A stretch of 45,317 bases of DNA from Thermoplasmata archaeon. Its GTDB lineage: Archaea > Thermoplasmatota > Thermoplasmata > Thermoplasmatales > Thermoplasmataceae. A model generated the notes under the pieces. It did no database searches and was not told the DNA's origin. It saw only the letters and a program-made list of their open reading frames with translations. Both the position numbers and the translations under genes were made by a program. The stretch spans positions 1 to 45,317 of the forward strand of contig JAKADM010000004.1 of assembly GCA_021820525.1 (NCBI GenBank), in the 5' to 3' direction. Of the stretch, positions 8,230-16,074 are shown piece after piece. Numbering within the stretch: position 1 is the first letter of the stretch; every line of letters begins with the position of its first letter.

Positions 8230-8862
8230 ATGAAATCAATGGAAAATCTGTTTTATGTAGGTCTCATCTCCATAATAATCGTGTTTGGAATGGGAATGTA
8301 CTTTACAGGTGCTGTTTCACATGAAAGCCCTTCAACTGCAAGTGCAACGGGAGAACACTCCTATAATCTGACACTTGTTATAACCAATCAGAACTATATG
8401 CAATCCCAGAACCACATGCAGCCTGCATATTATGTCCTTCAGGATGGGAAACTTCTGTCCTCAGCCCAGATATATATACCTGCCAACAGCATAATCAACC
8501 TGACCATAATCAACTATGATTACGGACCGGGAACCGTTCCTGCCCAGTATTCAAAGGTAATGGGAACACTCAACGGAACGGAATATGTGGTAAATGATAC
8601 AAACGTAAACATGTCTGCAAGCCAGAGAGGGCAGTATGTAAAATCTGTACCATCTGCCGATCTTGCTCACACATTTACAATCCCAAAGCTTGGCCTGAAC
8701 ATAATGGTTCCTTCTGACTCCATAGTATCAGCCCAGTTCCAGACAGGTGGTCCGGGAGTTTACGGATGGCAGTGTCAGGTAGACTGTGGAACAGGCCCCA
8801 GTGGATGGAACGGTGCAATGGCAACGCCCGGATGGATGATGGGTCAGGTTATTATCCAGTAA
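8230..8862 (+). CDS. Membrane-anchored CuA-like cupredoxin with altered metal site
   Basis: This 210-residue protein has an N-terminal membrane anchor (about 7-28) and a Ser/Thr-rich linker. A cupredoxin domain follows whose C-terminal part matches the CuA domain of cytochrome oxidase subunit II: DLAHTFTIPKLGL (His147), PGVYGWQ, then CQVDCG (Cys182, Cys186). In CuA a His follows four residues after the second Cys and a Met three further. Here those positions are Pro190 and Trp193, although Met197, Met203 and Met204 lie nearby. The site is thus a modified CuA or a mononuclear blue-copper-like site. The protein would face the outside of the cell as an electron carrier. It has its own promoter (TATA-like TCTTATATGT, 8191-8200). 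No oxidase subunit I is nearby. Confidence 0.7.
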   Translation: MKSMENLFYVGLISIIIVFGMGMYFTGAVSHESPSTASATGEHSYNLTLVITNQNYMQSQNHMQPAYYVLQDGKLLSSAQIYIPANSIINLTIINYDYGPGTVPAQYSKVMGTLNGTEYVVNDTNVNMSASQRGQYVKSVPSADLAHTFTIPKLGLNIMVPSDSIVSAQFQTGGPGVYGWQCQVDCGTGPSGWNGAMATPGWMMGQVIIQ

Positions 8863-8905
8863 ATAACCTGAACAAATTTTTTTAACCTTCGCAGTATTTT
8901 CATTT

Positions 8906-9922
8906 ATGGACAATATTTTTGACAACATTTTTAACTGGATAGACAACAATGAAGCAAAGAGCAAATTCAACCTCACAGCCAGTGGAATGGAAAGAAATAT
9001 TTTTATAAATTCCGGCATTGATTTTTCAAAGGAAGAGTTCGCTAAAAAGGGCCCGTCGGCGGAAACCGATCTTTATCAAATGATCTCAGAAATATATGGT
9101 GTGGAAAGCAATGAAATTATGAGCACAAATGGGGGCTCAGAGGCAATCCAGATAGCCTCTCTTTTCCTCGCAAGGGAATCGGAGAGGATAAATGTGCCTG
9201 TGCCTGAATATGAACCCATGTATCTTGTTCCTGAAAGATATATGTTTAAGGTAAGGAGAATAGGAGAAAAGGAAAATTTTTCCCTGAAAAAGAATGAATC
9301 CTTAAGTTTTACAGATCCAAACAATCCCACAGGAGATCTGGCTTCAAAGAAAGATCCTTACAGAGAGGCAATGGAGAACAATCTCACATACTGCGATGAA
9401 ACATTCTTAGAATTCAGGTTTCCGCAAAAACCTGAAACAAGCTTTGTAAAATATGAAAATTCCATCACATCAACCACCTTTACTAAATTTTACGGTACAG
9501 GATTCTTAAGAATAGGCTATATGTTTGCATCAAGGGAAAGGATTGCCAAATTAAAGGAATACAGGAGATTATCTTCAGGTTCTGTAAACTATTTCTCTCT
9601 GTACATGGCTGCAAAAATACTTGAAAGGAGATCATACTTCGTGAGAGAAGTAAAAAATATAATTGAAAGGAACAGGAATATTGTTAAGAGTAAGCTGTCA
9701 AAGGCAGGTTTTGATTTCTCATCACCGGATAATTCATCCACAACCTTTGTGAGAGGGGAATACTCCTATGAGTGGTGTCAGAGATTGAGGGATGAGAGGG
9801 GCGTTCTTGTCATTCCAGGAAGATACTTTGGTGTGGAAAAGGGATTCAGAATATGTTTCACCACATCCCCGGAGATTATTTCAGAAGCTCTGGATATAAT
9901 AGGTGAATTCAAGGGTGAGTAG
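8906..9922 (+). CDS. Class I/II PLP-dependent aminotransferase (HisC/CobD-like)
   Basis: This fold-type I aminotransferase of 338 residues shows TNGGSEAI (74-81), the DPNNPTG motif (137-143), the Schiff-base lysine in TFTKFYGTGFLRIG (Lys194, with Arg202), and a C-terminal FRICFT Arg for the substrate carboxylate. The size and motif spacing resemble histidinol-phosphate aminotransferase or threonine-phosphate decarboxylase. With no histidine or cobalamin genes nearby, substrate is not assignable. The next gene begins directly after its stop codon, so the two are probably co-transcribed. Confidence 0.82.
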   Translation: MDNIFDNIFNWIDNNEAKSKFNLTASGMERNIFINSGIDFSKEEFAKKGPSAETDLYQMISEIYGVESNEIMSTNGGSEAIQIASLFLARESERINVPVPEYEPMYLVPERYMFKVRRIGEKENFSLKKNESLSFTDPNNPTGDLASKKDPYREAMENNLTYCDETFLEFRFPQKPETSFVKYENSITSTTFTKFYGTGFLRIGYMFASRERIAKLKEYRRLSSGSVNYFSLYMAAKILERRSYFVREVKNIIERNRNIVKSKLSKAGFDFSSPDNSSTTFVRGEYSYEWCQRLRDERGVLVIPGRYFGVEKGFRICFTTSPEIISEALDIIGEFKGE

Positions 9923-10540
9923 ATGTACAGATGGTACAGGCTGGTATTCACTGATCTGTATCCGACAACAGACATATGGAAATACAGGTCAATGGCCGAT
10001 CTTCTAGTTCCATGGAAAAATGAAGTAAACAGGTTCAGAATTGTGAGCAATCCTGAGGTGACCGATTTTTACATTGGAAGTTCTGGAATGGAATCCATGG
10101 GAATGATGAAGTCATTTTTCAGGAGATTATATGATCTCAAACTTGAGCTCATGGAGGATGATATGGATGAACCCAGGCCTGAAAAGATCTATATACTTTA
10201 TCCAAAAAGGTCCATGAGACCATCCTTTTCATCCTCCCTTATACAGAATCTTTCCAATATGCATACAATCTCAGGAAGAGAAGTGGTTACAGACATTGGG
10301 ATGTTCAGATCAGGAAAGGATCGTATCCTGGCAGGGTTGAGAATAGGAACATTCTCGGATGAGCATCTTTCAGGAGCAGAGAAAGCCTTTGCCGACAGGT
10401 TGATGAAGAGATTTTCCCAGCAGACAGGAATAAGGGTGAAGGAAATAAGGAGGCCTGGAGTTTTCCATCTTTCCAGAGGTTTTGAGCCATACAGGCTGAT
10501 AAATCTGGTCAGGGTGCCTGAGGATGAGGACGAACCATAG
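9923..10540 (+). CDS. Conserved-looking hypothetical protein
   Basis: This 205-residue soluble protein is rich in Arg, Met and acidic residues and ends in an acidic tail (PEDEDEP). I do not recognise its family. No Cys cluster, P-loop or membrane segment is seen. Its ATG begins the base after the aminotransferase TAG stop, which indicates translational coupling and a shared transcript. A link to the aminotransferase's pathway is the only functional hint. Confidence 0.6.
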   Translation: MYRWYRLVFTDLYPTTDIWKYRSMADLLVPWKNEVNRFRIVSNPEVTDFYIGSSGMESMGMMKSFFRRLYDLKLELMEDDMDEPRPEKIYILYPKRSMRPSFSSSLIQNLSNMHTISGREVVTDIGMFRSGKDRILAGLRIGTFSDEHLSGAEKAFADRLMKRFSQQTGIRVKEIRRPGVFHLSRGFEPYRLINLVRVPEDEDEP

Positions 10541-10652
10541 TTTCATAAAAGATCAAAATGGGACTCCAGGCAAAATTTAAAAAATGGATAATTAGAGTTG
10601 GGGGTGATTCCCTTTCATCCATATTACCAAAGGTAATTTTTTAGTAAGCAAC

Positions 10653-10662
10653 CTTTATTTTA
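10653..10662 (+). promoter_or_regulatory. TATA box of the methionine operon
   Basis: CTTTATTTTA is centred about 27 nt before the ATG at 10685, fitting a leaderless transcript covering the three following genes. Confidence 0.6.
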
Positions 10663-10684
10663 AATGAAGGTATGATAAGATGCC

Positions 10685-11476
10685 ATGATTTCCCAAAGCA
10701 TAAACTCACTGAATTTCGTCAGATCTGTAGAGATAATAATTTCAAGGGAATCAGGCATAGAAGATCTCACAAAGGCCGGCGATATGCTTGATGGAAAGGT
10801 AAATGTCCTTACCAGCCCGGAAAATCCCAGGGGAAGCCCGGGCGTAGATCCAGTAATGGGCCTGTACATCCTTTCGAGGGATAGAAATATCATTCCCTTA
10901 CCCCACATAACTCCAAGAGATAAGAACAAACTGTATGTGCTTTCCCAGATCGAGACGGCATCCAAAATAGGGTTCAAAAATTTCTTTGCAATTGGCGGTG
11001 ATCCCATAAATCCTAAATACGAGTCAAGAGAGGTCCGGGAAGTGGATGTGATGGATATAATAAAAATAATTAAAGACAGGGCCGGTGCAACTGCAGGTGC
11101 TGCATTCAATCCATACAGGGATATGGAGGAAGAGGTGGTAAATGCAAAGATCAAATCAGGTGCGGAATTCTTCATAACACAGGCACTTTACTCTCCTGAA
11201 TATCTCAGGAGGGAATGGATAAGGAAGAGAAATTTTAAACTTATTGCAGGTTTTCTTCCCCTGACTAAGAAAAGCCAGATTAAATTTTCTGAAAATCTTG
11301 GGATTAGGATTCCAGAAGAGATGAAGGAGAGGCTTCTCAACAGTGATGATATTAAGAATGCAAGTGTGAGGATTGTGGCAGAGATATTTGATGAAATAAA
11401 GGAGTATGTGGATGGCATACATATTATGCCTTTGGGGCATAATGAGATTGCCACACAGATACTTGATACAATATGA
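10685..11476 (+). CDS. metF: MetF-like methylenetetrahydrofolate reductase family protein
   Basis: This 263-residue TIM-barrel flavoprotein resembles MetF, which reduces methylene-tetrahydrofolate to the methyl form. Visible are PHITPRDKN (the conserved HxTxRD type segment), FFAIGGDPIN (the GD-P loop near the flavin), AAFNPYRDMEEEV and the FFITQALYS strand. It is slightly shorter than bacterial MetF (~296). It heads an operon with two MetE-like genes, so it probably supplies the methyl group for methionine. The actual pterin carrier in these archaea is uncertain. Confidence 0.85.
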   Translation: MISQSINSLNFVRSVEIIISRESGIEDLTKAGDMLDGKVNVLTSPENPRGSPGVDPVMGLYILSRDRNIIPLPHITPRDKNKLYVLSQIETASKIGFKNFFAIGGDPINPKYESREVREVDVMDIIKIIKDRAGATAGAAFNPYRDMEEEVVNAKIKSGAEFFITQALYSPEYLRREWIRKRNFKLIAGFLPLTKKSQIKFSENLGIRIPEEMKERLLNSDDIKNASVRIVAEIFDEIKEYVDGIHIMPLGHNEIATQILDTI

Positions 11477-11480
11477 GGTG
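11475..11480 (+). promoter_or_regulatory. Shine-Dalgarno site deciding a TTG start
   Basis: GAGGTG overlaps the metF stop codon and lies 5 nt before the TTG at 11486, supporting that rare start codon for the following gene. Confidence 0.55.
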
Positions 11481-11485
11481 TTAAA

Positions 11486-12361
11486 TTGGTAAAAACGTTG
11501 GTTTATGGAATATATCCGAGAAGTGCGAGATTGAGAAGAAGTTATAACAGATGGGAAAGGGGGCTCATAAATATTGAGGAGCTTTCAGATATTATAAGAG
11601 AGGAGAAGGAAATATATTACAATCATATGGAGGAGTCTGGAATTCATCAATATACAGACCCGCTGTTTAATTGGTACGATATATTGAGGCCGGTCATACT
11701 TTCAATGAAAAACGTGAGACTTGGCCCATTAACAAGATACCTTGAAACAAACACATTCTACAGGATGCCCGAATTTGAAGGCATCCCTGAGATTGTGAAA
11801 AATATTGGTGAATTCCAGGAGCTGGAGGAGAATCCCCCTCTGCCCCTGTATCAGCTGGATAGGAGAAGTTCCATATTCCTGCCGTCCCCATATACTGTGA
11901 TAAAAATGTCCAGTTTTACAGATTCCATCAATCAGAAGGATATATTGAACGCCCTTATCAGGGAATATATTAAAATTGCCAAGGCTTATGAAAGGAAAGA
12001 GATTGTGCTTTTTGATTCATTCCCTTATAATGATAATAACATTTCCTATCTTGATCCTCTTCTGGAAAATAATGATGTCACACTTGTTACGGCAGGAAAC
12101 CCAGGGGAGAAAAATTTCAAAGGGTTGAAAAACAAATTTGCCACGGTTGTACTGGGAAAGGAGGATAAAAACATCCTGAAATTCTCAAGGAACCTTGGGG
12201 CAAAGGCTGTGGATTCCCACAGGACGAAAATTGAGGGAATATCATCAAAGGATTATGAATGGGCAGGTGTTTTGACCCATGGAGATTATATGGATTTCCT
12301 TCCCAGGGAGATCGCAGACATAAAGGTCAATGTACTGGGAAAGGCAGGTGAAAGGCAATGA
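11486..12361 (+). CDS. MetE N-terminal-domain-like protein
   Basis: This 291-residue protein starts at a TTG supported by a strong Shine-Dalgarno site. Sequence features such as YGIYPRSARLRRSYNRWERG at the N-terminus and the LTHGDYMDFLPRE segment near the end suggest a member of the methionine-synthase (UROD/MetE-like) barrel superfamily, like the N-terminal half of cobalamin-independent methionine synthase. The zinc-binding HxC...C residues are not seen. It lies between metF and the catalytic MetE-like gene, overlapping the latter by 4 nt. It may bind the methyl donor while the partner carries the zinc site; this division of labour is inferred. Confidence 0.68.
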   Translation: MVKTLVYGIYPRSARLRRSYNRWERGLINIEELSDIIREEKEIYYNHMEESGIHQYTDPLFNWYDILRPVILSMKNVRLGPLTRYLETNTFYRMPEFEGIPEIVKNIGEFQELEENPPLPLYQLDRRSSIFLPSPYTVIKMSSFTDSINQKDILNALIREYIKIAKAYERKEIVLFDSFPYNDNNISYLDPLLENNDVTLVTAGNPGEKNFKGLKNKFATVVLGKEDKNILKFSRNLGAKAVDSHRTKIEGISSKDYEWAGVLTHGDYMDFLPREIADIKVNVLGKAGERQ

Positions 12362-13389
12362 AAAAATTAATCACTCAGGAAATAGGAAGTTTCAGGAAAC
12401 CGGAGTATCTGGCAAAGGATTTCCATAAAATAGAAGGCACAGAGGAATTCAGGAAACTGGCTGAGAGGGCAACCATTGAAACACTCAAGGTGTTTGACAG
12501 ATCAGGCCTTGATAACCTGGGCGTAGGGGGAGAAATGTACCGCTGGGAAATGTACGAGCATTCCGCAGAGAGGATGGATGGGATAACATTCTATGGCATG
12601 GTAAGATCCTTCGATAACAGATATTACAGGAAAGGTTCAGTAATTGACAAATTAAGGAGAAGAGTACCATTCCATCTGGATGAAGTTGATTTTGTGGCGA
12701 AAAACAGCCATAAGGCATTGAAAATACCCATAACCGGGCCATACACAATGATGGAATGGTCATTTAATGATTATTATGAAAGCAGAGAAGATCTTGCAAT
12801 GGAGTTTGCAAGGATAATCAATGAGGAACTGAAGGATATGGAAAAATTGTGGGGAAAGGTTTCAGGGGGAAGAAAATTAGAAATACAGATTGATGAGCCT
12901 GCAACCACAACCCACCCCCATGAGATGGATATTGTTGTGGATTCCATAAACAAATCTGTGCAGGGCATAGATGGGGAAATATCCATACATGTATGCTACA
13001 GCAGTGATTATCGCCTCCTGTATGATAGAATACCTGACCTGAAGATCGATGGATACAATCTTGAATATTCCAACAGGGATACCCTTGAAAGAGGTGTTTC
13101 AGACCAGAAGAGGACAGGTTTCCAGGACTTGAAATATTTCAAACAGATAAACGATTCTCTTCAAAAGAAGAAGTTTGTCGGAATTGGTGTCACAGATGTT
13201 CATATCGATTTTATCGAACCTGTGGAACTTATAGAGGACAGGATCAATTACACCCTTGGCATTCTCTCTGATCCAGAACTTGTAAGAATAAATCCGGATT
13301 GTGGATTGAGGACAAGAAGCAGGGAGATAGGAGAGGAGAAGCTTAAAAATATGGTCATTGCAAGGGATAATATTTTGAAGAAATTATAG
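12358..13389 (+). CDS. metE: Cobalamin-independent methionine synthase, catalytic domain (MetE C-terminal type)
   Basis: This 343-residue barrel matches the C-terminal half of MetE. It has the N-terminal EIGSFRKP, substrate-binding IDEPATTTHPH (DEP at 179-181), zinc ligands His211 and Cys213 (SIHVCYSSDY), Glu236 in YNLEYSNRD, and the last zinc ligand Cys315 in INPDCGLRTR. It transfers a methyl group to homocysteine. Bacterial MetE is about 750 residues with both halves fused; here the halves are separate genes overlapping by 4 nt. Short MetE homologues in archaea have been linked to methyl donors other than polyglutamyl-methyl-THF. The presence of a MetF-like gene next door argues for a folate-type donor here. 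Confidence 0.9.
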   Translation: MKKLITQEIGSFRKPEYLAKDFHKIEGTEEFRKLAERATIETLKVFDRSGLDNLGVGGEMYRWEMYEHSAERMDGITFYGMVRSFDNRYYRKGSVIDKLRRRVPFHLDEVDFVAKNSHKALKIPITGPYTMMEWSFNDYYESREDLAMEFARIINEELKDMEKLWGKVSGGRKLEIQIDEPATTTHPHEMDIVVDSINKSVQGIDGEISIHVCYSSDYRLLYDRIPDLKIDGYNLEYSNRDTLERGVSDQKRTGFQDLKYFKQINDSLQKKKFVGIGVTDVHIDFIEPVELIEDRINYTLGILSDPELVRINPDCGLRTRSREIGEEKLKNMVIARDNILKKL

Positions 13390-13961
13390 GGCAAAAATCA
13401 ATCAAAGAAATTTTTTATACAAAATAATTAATAAATAGAAATTTCCAAATAAATTTTATTACTGCATGCAAGAATGCAGGCTAAAATTTATAAATCAATT
13501 TATTTGCAGAAGGCTAAATAGGGGATCTATCATTCAATTTAATCAGGCATCAGAATGGTATTTATCACTAATTTACAGGGCATGAATCTAAATATGGCAT
13601 GAAAAGTGTAAGAAGCAATGACATGGGATAGGAATTGGTGGGATGGATGTCAGAAATGAGTATGAGAAAGGCTTGCAATTAACCTGTTCACAGATCCAAG
13701 TATGAAAATGAAACATCAAACACATTTGCGGGTATTGAGAACACATTCATGTTTGTGTAAAATATTTGCTCGGAGGGGAAATAATCTTGCTTGCTTTATT
13801 TTCCCGTTCTGTCGAAAATACTTTTTCAGTTTAGTTTTTATTACTTTATAATCAGATATTATTAAATAATTTTCAAGAATCACGTCAGCTACAATGAAAT
13901 GCATCTTTTGTAAAAAATTGTCTGTTCTAAGTTTATCTAATCTTTATAATAAGGAAAATGG
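13390..13961. other. AT-rich intergenic stretch without a convincing gene
   Basis: About 570 nt separate the methionine operon from the MFS gene. The only ORF of size (62 codons, minus, 13716-13904) has low-complexity coding and no recognisable product. A short inverted repeat (CTGCAT/ATGCAG near 13462-13479) could be a hairpin. No tRNA or C/D-box guide was evident. Confidence 0.5.
13942..13951 (+). promoter_or_regulatory. TATA box of the DHA2-type MFS gene
   Basis: CTTTATAATA is centred about 25 nt before the ATG at 13971 but only about 15 nt before the ATG at 13962. It therefore supports the shorter, leaderless start. Confidence 0.55.
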
Positions 13962-13970
13962 ATGGTAAGA

Positions 13971-15395
13971 ATGGTTGAGAAAAAAAATCTTGTCTTGATT
14001 TCAGTTTTAATTGGAATGTTGATGTCTGCCATAGACACAACAATTGTTATTATTGCACTTCCAACAATATCATCATCCCTGAATGCGCCCTTTCTGGATA
14101 CCATATGGGTAATACTCATTTACCTGCTTGTTCTTGCATCGTTCACCACACTCTTTGGAAGATTTGGTGATATAATAGGAAGAGGAAGAATATTCAATGC
14201 AGGTTTTCTGATCTTCATTCTTGGATCAGGACTGGCCGGGGCCTCACCCAATGTATTCTTTCTAATAGGTTCCAGGGTATTGCAGGGTTTCGGTGCAGTA
14301 ATGATTCAGGCAAACAGCAGTGCCATTGTTGCAGACTTTTTTGAACCACACGAAAGGGGCAGGGCCTTTGGAATTACCACCATGGGTTGGAACATAGGGG
14401 GTGTTCTGGGCATACTTCTTGGAGGTCTAATTACAACCTATATAGGATGGAGATATATATTTTACATAAATGTGCCTGTGGGCCTCATTGGATTTTACTT
14501 CTCAATGAAATATATAAAGGATAAGAAGACAAAGAAGGTTGGGATTGATTACATTGGAAATACCCTGATGGTTTCAATTCTTCTACTCATATCTTATGGC
14601 GGGGTGGAGATAGCAGGAAGTGGCCTTACACTCCTCAATATAATGCTCATTGTTGCAGGCCTCCTACTCATAATACCCTTCATCTATGTGGAGAACCATG
14701 TGAAGGACCCACTGATTGTTATGAAAGCATTCAGGGTAAGAGTGCTTTCATTTTCACTGATCGCATCATTGCTCCAGGCCATAGGGTATCTTTCTGTTCT
14801 TTTCATCCTGATAATGTATCTTCAGGGTGTGAGGGGCTTTTCACCCCTTGATTCATCTCTTCTTCTTGTTCCAGGCTACATTGTTTCAAGTTTAATTGCA
14901 CCAAGAATGGGCAGGGTTGCAGACCGCAGAGGGGCAGGTCTCATAGCAACACTGGGGATCGCCATAATGGATATGGGAATCCTCGTATATCTTCTCCTTG
15001 GGGTAACAACGCCCCTTTATTTCGTGGTCATGGGATCATTGATAAGCGGATTTGGGGCGGCAATGTTCTGGCCCTCCAATAACAGTGCGGTTATGTCCGG
15101 TGCACCCAGGGACATATACGGTTCCATATCTGGGCTGCTCAGAATGCTTTCAAACATAGGAACACTGATGAGTTATGTCATAGCCATTTCCATCGCATCC
15201 CTTTCAGTGAGCAGGTATGTGGCATTTCAGGTTTTCCTTGGCAGTTACCATCTTTCAGGCAATATATCATCTAAATTTGTTGTGGGAATCCATGCAGCAC
15301 TTATTTCAAGCTTTGTAATCCTCATACTGGCCGCAGTATTCTCCTTTGTTAGGGGAAAGAACAGGCACGAGATTGAACAGGCTCAAAAAAATTAA
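13971..15395 (+). CDS. MFS drug:H+ antiporter, DHA2 family (14 TM)
   Basis: This exporter of about 474 residues has 14 predicted membrane helices. It carries the DHA2 hallmarks: DTTIVIIALPTI in helix 1 (motif D1-like), FGRFGDIIGRGR in the loop after helix 2 (motif A), a long motif B/C region with RVLQGFGAV, and GWNIGGVLGILLGG (motif C, antiporter-specific). It likely exports hydrophobic or toxic compounds using the proton gradient. The ATG at 13962 is also possible, but the TATA position favours 13971. The gene converges with a wHTH regulator, the two stops overlapping by 4 nt, and that regulator may control it. Confidence 0.92.
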   Translation: MVEKKNLVLISVLIGMLMSAIDTTIVIIALPTISSSLNAPFLDTIWVILIYLLVLASFTTLFGRFGDIIGRGRIFNAGFLIFILGSGLAGASPNVFFLIGSRVLQGFGAVMIQANSSAIVADFFEPHERGRAFGITTMGWNIGGVLGILLGGLITTYIGWRYIFYINVPVGLIGFYFSMKYIKDKKTKKVGIDYIGNTLMVSILLLISYGGVEIAGSGLTLLNIMLIVAGLLLIIPFIYVENHVKDPLIVMKAFRVRVLSFSLIASLLQAIGYLSVLFILIMYLQGVRGFSPLDSSLLLVPGYIVSSLIAPRMGRVADRRGAGLIATLGIAIMDMGILVYLLLGVTTPLYFVVMGSLISGFGAAMFWPSNNSAVMSGAPRDIYGSISGLLRMLSNIGTLMSYVIAISIASLSVSRYVAFQVFLGSYHLSGNISSKFVVGIHAALISSFVILILAAVFSFVRGKNRHEIEQAQKN

Positions 15396-16030
15396 ATTTT
15401 TTTATCCTTATTATGTGGAGATATTATATATTCAGGGATTGCCAGCAGGAGCACAAGATTTTTCTCTTCCTCACCCTTTTCCTTATTATTCCTGAAATTT
15501 TCAGGGTTGTCAACAAATTCAAGGTATGGCTTCAACTTTTCCAGGGCATTTTCATAGGTCCTTCTCGTAAAGCTTCCGAAAGAAATGGCCGCCGAATCCC
15601 TGTTATTCTCACTCAATGCCCTCATAATATCCTCATCTGAAGCGTTTGCCACCTCCTGGGCTATTACCCTGAGATTCATTGACTGTGTAAGAAGGAATGT
15701 TGCAAGCAGTTCTCTTATCCTTTCTGGAGGCATAGATTTTAACTCCTGTTCCATTCCCTCTGAGGAAATTTCATTTATGGCCTCATCATTTAAGGTGTAA
15801 TATTTTTCAACATAATTTTTTTTAACAACAACCTCCGGTGGATTGATCAGCCCCATTCTTTGCAGGTCAGATACTGACTGGTAGAGATTGGATCTGCTTG
15901 TCTTGATGTATTTTGAAAGCTGTGTAACAGTCATCTTTCCCTTCATTGCGAGGAGTGAAATTATGTGGGTTTTTGTCTGGCTTGAAAACACTTCAAGCAA
16001 ATTTTTGATGTTTTCCTGCGTCACATGCAT
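15392..16030 (-). CDS. Winged-helix (ArsR/TrmB-like) transcriptional regulator
   Basis: This 212-residue protein has an N-terminal winged helix (about 8-80). It contains the segment MTVTQLSKYIKTSRSNLYQS as helix-turn-helix and LQRMGLINPPEVVVKKNYVEKYY as wing. A helical effector/dimerisation region and a charged tail (NNKEKGEEEKN) follow. It lies between two MFS genes, convergent with one and divergent from the other. A perfect 9-5-9 palindrome directly abuts its start codon and spans the divergent promoter, pointing to autoregulation and control of the efflux genes. The ligand is unknown. Confidence 0.85.
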   Translation of the reverse strand: MHVTQENIKNLLEVFSSQTKTHIISLLAMKGKMTVTQLSKYIKTSRSNLYQSVSDLQRMGLINPPEVVVKKNYVEKYYTLNDEAINEISSEGMEQELKSMPPERIRELLATFLLTQSMNLRVIAQEVANASDEDIMRALSENNRDSAAISFGSFTRRTYENALEKLKPYLEFVDNPENFRNNKEKGEEEKNLVLLLAIPEYIISPHNKDKKI

Positions 16031-16031
16031 G

Positions 16032-16054
16032 GATTTATATATAAAATATAAATC
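16032..16054. promoter_or_regulatory. Palindromic operator overlapping divergent TATA boxes
   Basis: GATTTATAT-ATAAA-ATATAAATC is a perfect 9-bp inverted repeat with a 5-nt spacer. It begins 2 nt from the regulator's start codon. Its right arm sits about 25 nt before the ATG at 16075, where that gene's TATA box should be. A dimeric wHTH repressor bound here would block both promoters. Confidence 0.6.
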
Positions 16055-16074
16055 TACGTATAAGTTGAATTAAT

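Noticed and set aside
13716-13904. 62-codon minus-strand ORF
   Set aside because: Lys- and Ile-rich composition of random AT-rich DNA, no ribosome site or TATA box at the right distance, no recognisable motif.
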